A stretch of 64,000 bases of DNA from Micrococcales bacterium 31B (GTDB taxonomy: Bacteria; Actinomycetota; Actinomycetes; Actinomycetales; Dermabacteraceae), in assembly GCA_022803075.1 (NCBI GenBank), contig JAFFTF010000006.1, positions 251 to 64,250 of the forward strand. The letters run 5' to 3'. The translations under genes and the position numbers were made by a program. The notes under the pieces were generated by a model. The model saw only the letters and a program-made list of their open reading frames with translations. It was not told where the DNA came from and searched no databases. Of this stretch, positions 1 through 9,267 are shown piece by piece. The stretch's first letter is position 1. Every line of letters starts with the position of its first letter.

Positions 1-3000
1 GAGGGCAAGGTCTTCACGACCGCCAACACGGGTGATGACGCGACCGACTCGGATGCCGACGCGACGACCGGTAAGACCGGTACGTACACGCTGGCCGCTG
101 GCGATGAGAACCTCACCGTTGACGCTGGCATCGTGCCCGCCCCCGTGGAGCCCGCTTCGCTGGGTGACTACGTCTGGAGCGACACCAACAAGGACGGCAA
201 CCAGGATGCTGGCGAGCCGGGCGTTGCAAACGTCACGGTTAACTTGCTCGATGAGAACGGCGAGGTCGTTGCCACGACCACGACCGACGAAACCGGCAAG
301 TACCTGTTCGAAAACCTCGAGCCCGGCACCTACTCGGTTGAGTTCGTTGCACCCGAGGGTCAGGTCTTCACGACCCCCAACCAGGGTGATGACGCGACCG
401 ACTCGGATGCAGACCTCACTACCGGTAAGACCGGCACCGTGGTTCTCAACCCGGGTGACAACAACCTCACGGTTGACGCTGGCCTGGTGCCCGCCCCCGT
501 GGAGCCCGCTTCGCTGGGCGACTACGTCTGGAACGACACCAACAAGGACGGCATACAGAACGCCAGTGAGGCTCCTGTTGCCGGTGTGACGGTTAACCTG
601 CTCGACGCGTCCGGCGCGGTCATCTCGACCACGACCACCGACGCCGGCGGCAAGTACCTGTTCGACAACCTGCAGCCCGGTACCTACTCGGTGCAGTTCG
701 TTGCCCCCGAGGGCCAGGTCTTCACGACCGCCAACGCGGGCTCGGACGACGTCATCGATTCGGATGCCGACGCGACGACCGGTAAGACCGGTCAGTACAC
801 GTTGGCCGCCGGCGAGCAGAACCTCACCGTTGACGCTGGCCTCGTGCCCGCCCCCGTGGAGCCCGCTTCGCTGGGCGACTACGTCTGGAGCGACACCAAC
901 AAGGACGGCATTCAGGACGCTGGCGAGCCGGGCGTTGCAAACGTTACGGTTAACCTGCTGGACGAGAACGGCGAGGTCGTTGCCACGACCAAGACCGACG
1001 AGACCGGAAAGTACCTGTTCGACGAGCTCGCTCCCGGAACGTACTCGGTTGAGTTCGTTGCCCCCGAGGGTCAGGTCTTCACGACCCCCAACGCGGGTAA
1101 CGACGCGGTGGACTCGGATGCAGACCTCACGACCGGTAAGACCGGCCCCGTGGTTCTGAGCCCGGGTGACAACAACCTCACGGTTGACGCCGGTCTGGTG
1201 CCCGCCCCCGTGGAGCCCGCTTCGCTGGGCGACTACGTCTGGAACGACACCAACAAGAACGGTCAGCAGGACGCCGGCGAGCCCGGTGTGCCGAACGTGA
1301 CCGTCAACCTGTTGGACGAAGAAGGCAATGTCGTCTCGACCACCACGACCGACGAGACCGGCAAGTACCTCTTCGAAGATCTCGAGCCCGGTACGTACGC
1401 GGTTGAGTTCGTTGCCCCCGAGGGCACCGAGTTCACCACGCCCAACACCGGTAACGATGCTTCGGACTCCGACGCGGACGCCTCGGGCAAGACGACCCCG
1501 GTTGTCCTGGCTCCGGGCGAGAACAACCTCACGGTTGACGCTGGCATCGTGGATCTCCCCGCTTCGCTGGGTGACTTCGTGTGGAACGACGCGAATGCCA
1601 ATGGCGTTCAGGATGCAGGCGAGGCACCAGTTGCTGGTGTGACCGTCAACTTGCTGGATGAGGCAGGCGCGGTTGTTGCAACCACGACGACCGATGAGGC
1701 CGGCAAGTACCTGTTCGACAACCTGGCTGCAGGCACGTACTCGGTTGAGTTCGTTGCACCCGACGGCAAGGCGTTCACCACGGCCAACTCCGGCTCGGAC
1801 GACGCCAAGGATTCGGACGCCAACCAGGCCACGGGCAAGACCGGCACGTACACGTTGGCTGCGGGCGAGCAGAACCTCACGGTTGACGCTGGCCTCGTAG
1901 ACCTCCCCGCGAGCATCGGTGACACCGTCTGGAACGACACCAACAAGAACGGTCAGCAAGACGCCGGTGAGCCCGGTGTTCCCAACGTAACCGTCAACCT
2001 GCTGGACGAGAACGGCGAGGTTGTTTCGACGACCAAGACCGACGAAGACGGCAAGTACCTGTTCGACAACGTCACCCCCGGTGACTACACGGTCGAGTTC
2101 GTTGCCCCCGAGGGCACCGAGTTCACCACGCCGAACACGGGTGACGATGCGACCGACTCGGACGCAGGCGAAGGTGGCAAGACCACGACGATCACCGTCG
2201 AGGCTGGCGATGAGAACCTCACCGTCGACGCCGGTATCGTTGATCTGCCCGCCTCACTCGGCGACTACGTGTGGGAAGACAGCAACGGAAATGGTGTGCA
2301 GGATGCCGGTGAGGCACCTGTCGCCAACGTTACGGTCAACCTGCTCGATGCCACCGGCAAGATCCTTGACACCACGACCACCGACGAAGCGGGCAAGTAC
2401 CTGTTCGACGGTCTCGCTGCCGGCACGTACGCTGTTGAGTTTGTGGCGCCTCAGGGCACCAAGCTCATCACCGCCAACGCGGGTAACGATGATGCCAAGG
2501 ACTCGGATGCAAACCCGGCCAACGGCAAGACCGGTACCTACACGCTGGCTGCGGGCGAGCAGAACCTCACGGTTGACGCTGGCCTCTACAAGCCCGCCAC
2601 CATCGGTGACACGGTGTGGGAAGACAAGAACGCGAACGGTCAGCAGGATGCGGGCGAGCCCGGCGTTCCTGACGTCACGGTCAAGTTGATCGACTCGAAC
2701 GGCGTGGTGGTTGACACCAAGACGACGGACGAGAACGGCCACTACGAGTTCACGGACCTGCCCCCGGGCTCGTACATCGTGGAGTTCGTGGCTCCGGACG
2801 GTAAGAACTTCACCACCCCCAACACGGGTGATGACGCTTCCGATTCCGACGCCGATCTCGTGACGGGTAAGACCGAAACGATCGTCGTGAAGTCCGGTGA
2901 CGAGAACCTGACCATCGATGCTGGTCTGATCAGCACGGCCGCCCTGGGCGACACCGTCTGGGAAGACAAGAACGGCAACGGCGTGCAGGACCAGGGCGAA

Positions 3001-5109
3001 CCCGGTGTGGCTGGCGTAACCGTCAACCTGCTGGACAAGGACGGCGCGGTGATCGACACCACGACGACCGACGCCGAGGGTCACTACATCTTCACCGACC
3101 TGCAGCCCGGCGATTACGTCGTCGAGTTCGTGGCACCGGATGGCAGCAAGTTCACGCCGGCTAACGCTGGCTCGGACGATGCCGTCGACTCCGATGCAGA
3201 CGTGACCACCGGTAAGACGGGCGTCATCACGCTGCAGTCGGGTGACCGTAACATGACGGTCGATGCGGGCATCTACAAGCCCGGTTCGATCGGCGACACG
3301 GTCTGGGAGGACACGAACAACAACGGTCAGCAGGACGAAGGCGAGCCGGGTGTTCCGGGCGTCACCGTCACGCTCGAGGACGGCGATGGCAACACCATCA
3401 CGACCACGACGACCGACGAAGACGGCCACTACACGTTCCCGAACCTTCCGCCGGGTGACTACGTGGTAGTTGTCGAGAAGCCCGAGGGCACCGACTTCAC
3501 GACCCCCAACCAGGGTGACGACACGACCGATTCGGACGTTGATGGCGGCGGCAAGAGCCCCGTTATCACGATCGACTCGGGCGAAGACGACACCACGGTC
3601 GACGCGGGCGTGACGCCGATCCCCGGAAAGATCGGCGACACGGTCTGGAACGACACGAACAGTAATGGCGTTCAGGATTCGGGCGAGCCCGGTGTCCCGA
3701 ACGTGACGGTTAACCTCCTGGATAAGGACGGCAACATCATCACCACGGTGACGACGGATGACGAAGGTAAGTACATCTTCGACAACGTCCCGCCCGGCGA
3801 TTACATTGTCGAGTTCATCCCGCCGTCGGGTGGCCACTTCACCACGCCGGGTCAGGGCACCGCCGAGAACGATTCGAACGCGGATACCACGACCGGTCGT
3901 ACGCAGGTCATCACGATCACGCCGGGTCAGACCGATCTCACGATCGACGCGGGCATCATCACGCCCAAGATCGACACCGTGGCCACCGATTCGGTGGACG
4001 GCGACAAGATGGTCAACGTTGGCAGCGGCATCAACGACAAGATTGACTTCACGGGCCTCGTCCCGAACCAGAAGTACGTCATCGTTGGTGAACTGTTCGA
4101 CAAGACCACGGGCCTGTCGTCCGGCATCAAGACGGTCGCCGAGTTCACGCCGACCGCAGCGAACGGTTCGACGACGCTCAACTTCACGGTTCCGAACGCC
4201 GCGCGCGGTCTGACCCTGGTTGCGTTCGAGACGCTGTACGCCGCCGAAGACGTCACCATCGTTGGTAGCAACGTGACGGTGAACGAGGGCAAGACCCCCG
4301 TCGCCACGCACCACGACATCAACGATGCCGACCAGACCGTGACCGTGCCGAACCTCGACACGCTCGCGACCGACAACAGCGACACCGACAAGGTGATCGA
4401 CGTGGCCAAGGACAACCAGGTTGTCAATGACCGCGTGACCTACAAGGGACTGACCCCCGGCCTCCAGTACACCCTCTCGGGCATGCTGATCAACAAGGCT
4501 ACGGGTCAGGCGCTGGCCGGTTCGAACGCCACTGCGGTGTTCACGCCGACCACCCCCGACGGCTCGGTCGACATCAAGATTCCGGTACCCGCCGGCACCG
4601 CTGGTGGCCTGACGCTGGTTGTCTTCGAGTCGCTGTACCTGTCGAGCGACGTCACGCTGACCAACGGTGTGGCAGCGCCGAACTCGGGTAAGACGGCAGT
4701 AGCCGACCACCGCGAGCTCAACGACGCCGACCAGACGGTCACGACGGTTGACGAAGGTACCGGCGAGAATCCTCCGGTGACGAACCCGCCGACGGAAACG
4801 CCGACCGACACGCCGACGACGGATACGCCGACGACGAACCCGCCGACGGATACGCCGACGACGAACCCGCCGACGGACACGCCGACGACGAACCCGCCGA
4901 CGCAAACGCCGACGCAGACGCCGTACACGCCGACGCCGACGCCGACGCAGACGCCGTACACGCCGGTCACGTCGGGCACGCTGCCCAACACGCTGGCACG
5001 TACCGGTTCGAACGCCGCGGCCATGGGCCTCACGGTCGCCATGCTGCTGGCAGCCGGTGGCGCACTGGTCGTCGCAGGCCGCCGTCGCAAGACCGGTCAG
5101 GACGCGTAA
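1..5109 (+). CDS. Giant LAxTG-anchored surface adhesin (5' truncated by window)
   Basis: The reading frame is open from base 1, so the signal peptide and N-terminus lie upstream. A partial repeat is followed by eleven full SdrD-B-like (Cna-B/prealbumin-type) domains of about 113-119 residues, starting near 151, 505, 862, 1216, 1558, 1906, 2248, 2593, 2935, 3280 and 3622. Each opens with (L/I)GDxVW and an acidic DxNxxGxQDxGE calcium-type loop and ends in (N)LTVDAG. Two TQ ester-bond (VaFE) domains follow (about 3964-4350 and 4351-4755) with VAFETLY/VVFESLY and terminal DADQTV motifs. A Pro/Thr stalk (about 4760-4965) leads to LPNTLARTG, a hydrophobic helix and an RRRK tail. The signal reads LARTG, the LAxTG type recognised by class E sortases of actinobacteria. 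Likely role: rigid cell-wall stalk for adhesion; the ligand domain is not visible. Confidence 0.93.
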   Translation, partial: EGKVFTTANTGDDATDSDADATTGKTGTYTLAAGDENLTVDAGIVPAPVEPASLGDYVWSDTNKDGNQDAGEPGVANVTVNLLDENGEVVATTTTDETGKYLFENLEPGTYSVEFVAPEGQVFTTPNQGDDATDSDADLTTGKTGTVVLNPGDNNLTVDAGLVPAPVEPASLGDYVWNDTNKDGIQNASEAPVAGVTVNLLDASGAVISTTTTDAGGKYLFDNLQPGTYSVQFVAPEGQVFTTANAGSDDVIDSDADATTGKTGQYTLAAGEQNLTVDAGLVPAPVEPASLGDYVWSDTNKDGIQDAGEPGVANVTVNLLDENGEVVATTKTDETGKYLFDELAPGTYSVEFVAPEGQVFTTPNAGNDAVDSDADLTTGKTGPVVLSPGDNNLTVDAGLVPAPVEPASLGDYVWNDTNKNGQQDAGEPGVPNVTVNLLDEEGNVVSTTTTDETGKYLFEDLEPGTYAVEFVAPEGTEFTTPNTGNDASDSDADASGKTTPVVLAPGENNLTVDAGIVDLPASLGDFVWNDANANGVQDAGEAPVAGVTVNLLDEAGAVVATTTTDEAGKYLFDNLAAGTYSVEFVAPDGKAFTTANSGSDDAKDSDANQATGKTGTYTLAAGEQNLTVDAGLVDLPASIGDTVWNDTNKNGQQDAGEPGVPNVTVNLLDENGEVVSTTKTDEDGKYLFDNVTPGDYTVEFVAPEGTEFTTPNTGDDATDSDAGEGGKTTTITVEAGDENLTVDAGIVDLPASLGDYVWEDSNGNGVQDAGEAPVANVTVNLLDATGKILDTTTTDEAGKYLFDGLAAGTYAVEFVAPQGTKLITANAGNDDAKDSDANPANGKTGTYTLAAGEQNLTVDAGLYKPATIGDTVWEDKNANGQQDAGEPGVPDVTVKLIDSNGVVVDTKTTDENGHYEFTDLPPGSYIVEFVAPDGKNFTTPNTGDDASDSDADLVTGKTETIVVKSGDENLTIDAGLISTAALGDTVWEDKNGNGVQDQGEPGVAGVTVNLLDKDGAVIDTTTTDAEGHYIFTDLQPGDYVVEFVAPDGSKFTPANAGSDDAVDSDADVTTGKTGVITLQSGDRNMTVDAGIYKPGSIGDTVWEDTNNNGQQDEGEPGVPGVTVTLEDGDGNTITTTTTDEDGHYTFPNLPPGDYVVVVEKPEGTDFTTPNQGDDTTDSDVDGGGKSPVITIDSGEDDTTVDAGVTPIPGKIGDTVWNDTNSNGVQDSGEPGVPNVTVNLLDKDGNIITTVTTDDEGKYIFDNVPPGDYIVEFIPPSGGHFTTPGQGTAENDSNADTTTGRTQVITITPGQTDLTIDAGIITPKIDTVATDSVDGDKMVNVGSGINDKIDFTGLVPNQKYVIVGELFDKTTGLSSGIKTVAEFTPTAANGSTTLNFTVPNAARGLTLVAFETLYAAEDVTIVGSNVTVNEGKTPVATHHDINDADQTVTVPNLDTLATDNSDTDKVIDVAKDNQVVNDRVTYKGLTPGLQYTLSGMLINKATGQALAGSNATAVFTPTTPDGSVDIKIPVPAGTAGGLTLVVFESLYLSSDVTLTNGVAAPNSGKTAVADHRELNDADQTVTTVDEGTGENPPVTNPPTETPTDTPTTDTPTTNPPTDTPTTNPPTDTPTTNPPTQTPTQTPYTPTPTPTQTPYTPVTSGTLPNTLARTGSNAAAMGLTVAMLLAAGGALVVAGRRRKTGQDA
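151..3963 (+). repeat. Array of eleven SdrD-B-like repeats
   Basis: Eleven in-frame units of about 340-357 bp. Two unit types are interspersed: 'GEPGV' units with varied ends, and 'EAPVA' units (starts 505, 1558, 2248) ending in TLAAGEQNLTVDAG; the partial unit at base 1 has the same TLAAG-type end. Early units are most alike at DNA level and the later ones diverge, which fits recent duplication of the distal part. Confidence 0.9.
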
Positions 5110-5148
5110 CGTCTAGAGTGGCCATTGGCCACTGACTAGAACCGACAA

Positions 5149-5183
5149 GGCTCCCACACCGCAAGGTGTGGGGGCCTTTGTCG
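5149..5183 (+). terminator. Rho-independent terminator of the adhesin gene
   Basis: A 12-bp stem (5149-5160 with 5165-5176, one G-T pair) closes a GCAA tetraloop and is followed by TTTG, 40 nt after the adhesin stop codon. Confidence 0.88.
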
Positions 5184-5267
5184 TGCACTTCCAAACCTCA
5201 TTCGACAGACGACGCCTGGGCCGCCCGGATGACGGGTGGCCGCGGCGTCCGGTACTGCCCCTATGTG

Positions 5268-5273
5268 TAGGCT
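5268..5273 (+). promoter_or_regulatory. -10 box TAGGCT of a probable leaderless pyrE promoter
   Basis: TAGGCT lies exactly 6 nt before the pyrE ATG and there is no Shine-Dalgarno sequence, the layout expected for a leaderless actinobacterial mRNA. The same hexamer and spacing occur before the DUF2516 gene (8940-8945). Confidence 0.55.
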
Positions 5274-5279
5274 CGAGTC

Positions 5280-5840
5280 ATGACTGATGCAGCCCGCACC
5301 CGCCTCGCAGAACTTATCCGCACCCTGGCCGTCGTACACGGCCGCATAACCCTCGCCTCGGGCCGAGAGGCCGACTACTACGTAGACCTCCGCCGCATCA
5401 CCCTGCACCACGAGGCCGCTCCACTGGTGGGTTCCGTCATGCTTGACCTGCTTGACGAGAATGGCCTCCTAGACGGACTGGAGGCCGTCGGTGGCCTCAC
5501 CCTCGGCGCCGACCCCGTAGCTGTCGCTATGATGCACGAGGCCGGTCGACGCGGCCAGAATCTCGACGCGTTCGTGGTGCGTAAGGCAGAGAAGGCACAC
5601 GGACTGCAGCGTCGCATTGAGGGTCCGGGCATTGAGGGTCGCAAGGTGATTGCCGTGGAAGACACCTCCACCACGGGCGGCTCGGTGCTCACGGCTGTCG
5701 AAGCGATCCGCCACGACGCTGCCGACCTCGCGGGCGTCGCCGTCATCGTCGACCGCAATACGGGCGCCCGAGAGCGCGTCGAGGCCGCCGGCCTCAAGTA
5801 CGTAGCCGCGTTCTCGCTCGCGGACCTTGGCCTGGCCTAG
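5280..5840 (+). CDS. pyrE: Orotate phosphoribosyltransferase
   Basis: 186 aa, normal family length. Catalyses orotate + PRPP to OMP in cytoplasmic pyrimidine synthesis. The PRPP-binding loop VIAVEDTSTTGGS is at residues 123-135 and the VGGLTLGADPVA segment near 70-82. It stands alone after the adhesin terminator. The ATG is favoured because a TAGGCT box sits 6 nt upstream. pyrE near dedA, an SpoU/TrmH methylase and fba is a neighbourhood also known from mycobacteria. Confidence 0.96.
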   Translation: MTDAARTRLAELIRTLAVVHGRITLASGREADYYVDLRRITLHHEAAPLVGSVMLDLLDENGLLDGLEAVGGLTLGADPVAVAMMHEAGRRGQNLDAFVVRKAEKAHGLQRRIEGPGIEGRKVIAVEDTSTTGGSVLTAVEAIRHDAADLAGVAVIVDRNTGARERVEAAGLKYVAAFSLADLGLA

Positions 5841-5939
5841 ACGAGCCTAAACACGCTCTGGCAGTGGGCGCGTCGGGGCCAGCGGGCCACCGGAGCGTCC
5901 GACCGGACGCGCGCGTGGCCGGGTAGCCCCCTCAACACG

Positions 5940-5974
5940 AGACCCCGGCTCCACGAATCGTGGCACCGGGGTCT
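5940..5974. terminator. Hairpin between convergent pyrE and dedA
   Basis: A 9-bp outer stem (5940-5948 with 5966-5974) encloses a second 5-bp stem (5951-5955 with 5959-5963). No strong T-run on either strand, but the position between two converging genes fits a bidirectional terminator. Confidence 0.6.
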
Positions 5975-5990
5975 ATCAGGTGGGGCCAGT

Positions 5991-6737
5991 CTACTTGGCG
6001 TCTTTGCGCCTTAGCAGCGCGGTGACCTTCTGCTTAATGAGGTGCCGCGACTCCACGAGGATCGGAATGATCGACACAAACACGCAAAGCAGCAGCATGA
6101 CTTCGATGTTGGTGCGCACGAACTCGATGCGCCCCAAGAAGTAACCGAGCAGGGTCACACCCACGCCCCAGGCGAACGCGCCGATGATGTTGTAGCGCAC
6201 AAAGTGCTTGTACGGCATCTTGCCAACGCCGGCAACGACGGGAACGAAGGTTCGCGCGATGGGCACGAAGCGGGCCAGCACGATGGCACGCCCGCCGTAG
6301 GCGTCGAAGAACTTGTGCGCCTGGTCGACGAATTCCTGCTTGAAGAGGCGTGAGTCGGGCCGCTTGAACAGGGCGGGCCCCGCCTTCTTGCCGATGTAAT
6401 AGCCCAACTGGTCGCCGAGAAAAGCCGCGACAAAGATGCCCGCACACACCAGCCAGATGGGCTGTTGAATCACTGCGGGGCCGCCCGTCAGGTTCGTGGC
6501 CGTGAACAGGCCAGCGGCGAACAGCAGCGTGTCGCCCGGCAAAAAAAAGCCCACCAGCAACCCCGACTCGACGAAAACGATCAGCATCACGATGTACAGA
6601 GCCGTGTGGCCGAAGAATGTGATGATTTTTTCGGGGGAGAGCCATTCTGGGCCGAGGGCGAGCACATCGCCCGCGGGCGCTGCGCCGGCAACGGCGCCTA
6701 ACGATGGAAAGGTCGCGGTGACGACGTCGAGGAGCAT
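5991..6737 (-). CDS. DedA family membrane protein
   Basis: About 248 aa from the chosen ATG. Several hydrophobic segments and the DedA/SNARE-associated signature: FFLPGDTLLFAAG, the GDQLGYYIGKKAG stretch, FDAYGGRAIVLARFVPIARTF (split by the key Arg residues) and a late re-entrant segment. DedA proteins are inner-membrane transporters linked to lipid-carrier recycling and proton-motive-force maintenance. The frame runs further upstream to 7019 but would overlap the neighbouring methylase; ATG at 6737 is preferred, with ATG at 6791 as alternative. Confidence 0.88.
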   Translation of the reverse strand: MLLDVVTATFPSLGAVAGAAPAGDVLALGPEWLSPEKIITFFGHTALYIVMLIVFVESGLLVGFFLPGDTLLFAAGLFTATNLTGGPAVIQQPIWLVCAGIFVAAFLGDQLGYYIGKKAGPALFKRPDSRLFKQEFVDQAHKFFDAYGGRAIVLARFVPIARTFVPVVAGVGKMPYKHFVRYNIIGAFAWGVGVTLLGYFLGRIEFVRTNIEVMLLLCVFVSIIPILVESRHLIKQKVTALLRRKDAK

Positions 6738-6838
6738 AACTCCATGGTACGGGTGATCGGTGCCGACATTCTTAACGAAAGTCGTGACCATGAGCGCAGA
6801 TATCGTGAACGATGGTCCCGCAACGGCAGGCAATTCGC

Positions 6839-7582
6839 CTAGCGCGGAGCCGTGACGTCGACGTGGGTTTGCACCCACGAGTGCATGGCGATGGCCGCCG
6901 CCGACGCGGCATTGAGAGAGCGGGTCGACCCGAACTGCGCGATTGACAGCACATCCAGCGAGGCCTCCCGCGCTGCGGGGCTCAGCCCCGGCCCCTCTTG
7001 TCCGAAGAGCAGTACGCAACGCCTCGGCAGGGAGTACGTTTCGAGCGGCACCGAGCCGGGCAGGTTGTCGATGCCGAGTATCGGCAGGCCCTCGTTTTCG
7101 GCCCAGGCGACGAGGTCTTCCGGCGTTGCGTGGTGCAAAACATGCTGATAACGATCGGTGACCATCGCCCCGCGGCGGTTCCAGCGGCGGCGGCCGACGA
7201 TATGCACGGCGCGGGCAAGAAACGCGTTGGCGGTGCGCACCACCGTGCCGATGTTGAGGTCGTGTTCCCAGTTCTCAATGGCGACATGAAAGTCGTGCCG
7301 CTGGGTGTCGAGGTCGGCGATGATGGCCTGCATCGACCAATAGCGGTACTTGTCGACCACGTTGCGGCGGTCCCCGTGGCGCAGATATTCGGGGTCGAAC
7401 CGCTCGTCCGTGGGCCATTCTCCCTCCCAGGGCCCGACCCCCACCGAATCGGTGGGCCACCCGAGCCCCGCGCCACCCGGGGCGTCCTGCCCTACCTCGG
7501 GCAGGGTCGTGGGGGCGCCGGGCATCGGCTCGGGCAGGTCAAGTGTGTCTTCGGCGCGGGGGCCGTCCTCGAGTTCTGGCAC
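6839..7582 (-). CDS. TrmH/SpoU family RNA methyltransferase
   Basis: 247 aa. SPOUT motifs in order: NIGTVVRTA (motif 1), LLFGQEGPGLS (motif 2) and QFGSTRSLNAASAAAIAMH (motif 3), which build the knotted SAM-binding site for 2'-O-ribose methylation of tRNA or rRNA. The N-terminal 90 residues are acidic and specific to this subfamily. GTG start at 7582 has no SD; CAAAAT lies 6 nt upstream, suggesting a leaderless transcript. Exact RNA target unknown. Confidence 0.92.
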   Translation of the reverse strand: MPELEDGPRAEDTLDLPEPMPGAPTTLPEVGQDAPGGAGLGWPTDSVGVGPWEGEWPTDERFDPEYLRHGDRRNVVDKYRYWSMQAIIADLDTQRHDFHVAIENWEHDLNIGTVVRTANAFLARAVHIVGRRRWNRRGAMVTDRYQHVLHHATPEDLVAWAENEGLPILGIDNLPGSVPLETYSLPRRCVLLFGQEGPGLSPAAREASLDVLSIAQFGSTRSLNAASAAAIAMHSWVQTHVDVTAPR

Positions 7583-7588
7583 GCATCA

Positions 7589-7594
7589 ATTTTG
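7589..7594 (-). promoter_or_regulatory. -10-like CAAAAT box of the TrmH gene
   Basis: On the minus strand TGTCAAAAT (extended -10 type) ends 6 nt before the GTG. It differs from TAnnnT in its first base, so confidence is modest. Confidence 0.4.
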
Positions 7595-7729
7595 ACATGG
7601 ACGGGCGCCCGCCCCGTCGGACCTCGCCTCCTGCCATTAGGCGGGAGATTCTAGCCACCACGGGTAGGTGCCTGCGAGAATAGGGGAGGCACGTTCATGC
7701 CATACCTATCCCTATAGCAGGAGAACCGC

Positions 7730-8755
7730 ATGCCCATTGCAACCCCTGAGGTCTACAACGAAATGCTCGACCGCGCGAAGGCGGGCAAGTTTGCCTACCC
7801 CGCGATCAACGTTTCGTCCTCGCAGACGCTGATCGGCGCCATCCAGGGCTTCGTCGAGGCTGAATCGGACGGCATCATCCAGGTTTCCTTCGGCGGCGCC
7901 GAATACCTTTCGGGTTCCACGGTCAAGGACCGCGTGGCGGGCTCGCTCGCGCTGGCGGCCTACGCTCATGAGATCGCGAAGAACTACAACGTCAACATCG
8001 CGCTGCACACCGACCACTGCGCCAAGGAGGTGCTCCCCACGTGGGTTGAGCCGCTTCTCGACGTCGCGATCAAGACCACGGCCGAGGGCAAGTTGCCCCT
8101 GTTCCAGTCGCACATGTGGGACGGCTCGGCTGTTCCCGTGAAAGAAAACCTCGAGATCGCCAAGCGTCTCCTCGAACTCTCCGTGAAGGCCAACACGATC
8201 CTTGAGATCGAGGTCGGCGTCGTCGGCGGCGAAGAAGACGGCGTGAGCCACGATGTCGACGAAGAGAAGTTGTTCTCGACCGTTCAGGACGGCATCGACA
8301 CCGTCGAGGCCCTCGGTCTCGGCGAAAACGGCCGCTACCTGACGGCCATGACGTTCGGCAACGTGCACGGCGTGTACAAGCCCGGCAACGTGCGCCTGAA
8401 GCCGGCCATTCTGCTCGACATCCAAAAAGAGGTCGGCGCCAAGTATGGCAAAGACATGCCCTTCGACCTCGTCATGCATGGTGGCTCGGGCTCGACCCTC
8501 GAAGAAATCCGCGAGGCAGTCGACAACGGCGTCATCAAGATGAACGTCGACACCGACACCCAGTACGCGTTCACGCGCCCAGTGGTCGACCACATGCTCA
8601 CCAACTACGCGGGTGTGCTGAAGGTTGACGGCGAGGTCGGCAACAAGAAGGCCTACGACCCCCGCGCTTGGGGCAAGTTGGCCGAAGCCGGCATTGCCGC
8701 GCGCGTCGTCGAGGCGTGCGAGAACCTGCGTTCCGCGGGCACCAAGATCAAGTAG
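7730..8755 (+). CDS. fba: Class II fructose-bisphosphate aldolase
   Basis: 341 aa. Zinc-dependent class IIA aldolase of glycolysis/gluconeogenesis. HTDHCAKE carries the first metal and catalytic residues, EIEVGVVGGEEDG the second region, and VMHGGSGS and NVDTDTQ bind phosphate and substrate. A good SD (AGGAGA, 5 nt) precedes the ATG. Monocistronic: a strong terminator follows directly. Confidence 0.97.
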   Translation: MPIATPEVYNEMLDRAKAGKFAYPAINVSSSQTLIGAIQGFVEAESDGIIQVSFGGAEYLSGSTVKDRVAGSLALAAYAHEIAKNYNVNIALHTDHCAKEVLPTWVEPLLDVAIKTTAEGKLPLFQSHMWDGSAVPVKENLEIAKRLLELSVKANTILEIEVGVVGGEEDGVSHDVDEEKLFSTVQDGIDTVEALGLGENGRYLTAMTFGNVHGVYKPGNVRLKPAILLDIQKEVGAKYGKDMPFDLVMHGGSGSTLEEIREAVDNGVIKMNVDTDTQYAFTRPVVDHMLTNYAGVLKVDGEVGNKKAYDPRAWGKLAEAGIAARVVEACENLRSAGTKIK

Positions 8756-8769
8756 TTTCGCGACTGCTT

Positions 8770-8810
8770 CAACAGCCCCGGTCGACTCGAGTCGGCCGGG
8801 GCTGTTGCTT
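8770..8810 (+). terminator. Terminator of fba
   Basis: 12-bp perfect stem 8770-8781 with 8796-8807, 14-nt loop, then CTTG; begins 14 nt after the fba stop. Confidence 0.82.
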
Positions 8811-8939
8811 GCGCGGGGCGCGGCCGGCCGGGCGCGCCGGCTGACTGCTTCGGGCCACGCGGCGTCCGGTTGTGCGGGCGAGTTGCCTGCTCCCGGACGC
8901 TCCGGTGCCCCCTTCTCGCGCACGTGCGGTCCCAGCCGG

Positions 8940-8945
8940 TAGGCT
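8940..8945 (+). promoter_or_regulatory. -10 box TAGGCT of a leaderless DUF2516 gene
   Basis: TAGGCT sits 6 nt before the GTG start; identical hexamer and spacing to pyrE. No SD is present. Confidence 0.55.
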
Positions 8946-8951
8946 TTAGGG

Positions 8952-9266
8952 GTGTTCCTCATTACCGCATCGTATTATCTGTACCTCGCCGTGGCTGCCG
9001 GCGCTTTCGTGCTCTCGGTTCTCGCTGCGGTGAACTGCATCGTGGCTTCGCCCGCAGCGTTCGTAGTCTCGGGTAAGCGCAGTAAGGGATTCTGGCTGTT
9101 GCTGACCCTCGGCAGTCTCTTGATCGCGACGATGGGTATCTACCAGGCCTTCATCGCGGCGTTCGGGTTCGGCCTGTTTCAGGCGCTCGCTGCGGCGGTC
9201 GCTGGGGTGTACTTGGCCGATGTGAAGCCTGAGGTCAGCGGGCCGCGCCGGGGCAGTTCCTGGTAA
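8952..9266 (+). CDS. DUF2516 family small membrane protein
   Basis: 104 aa, GTG start chosen by the promoter spacing. Three hydrophobic helices (about 5-30, 45-65, 68-88) with a KRSKGFWLLL segment before the second helix, as in the actinobacterial DUF2516 family. Function unknown. It converges on the FUSC gene with a single base between the stop codons. Confidence 0.8.
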   Translation: MFLITASYYLYLAVAAGAFVLSVLAAVNCIVASPAAFVVSGKRSKGFWLLLTLGSLLIATMGIYQAFIAAFGFGLFQALAAAVAGVYLADVKPEVSGPRRGSSW

Positions 9267-9267
9267 T

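Noticed and set aside
2254-4905. 883-codon open frame antisense to the adhesin
   Set aside because: Mirrors the repeat structure of the sense gene, Arg/Val/Gly-rich, no family resemblance; a by-product of codon bias in repeats.
4796-4980. CRISPR-like array in the adhesin stalk
   Set aside because: Short ACGCCGAC-type codon repeats encoding Pro/Thr; in frame, no spacers.
7712-8962. 416-codon frame antisense to fba
   Set aside because: Lies fully opposite a clear aldolase; composition typical of antisense G+C frames.
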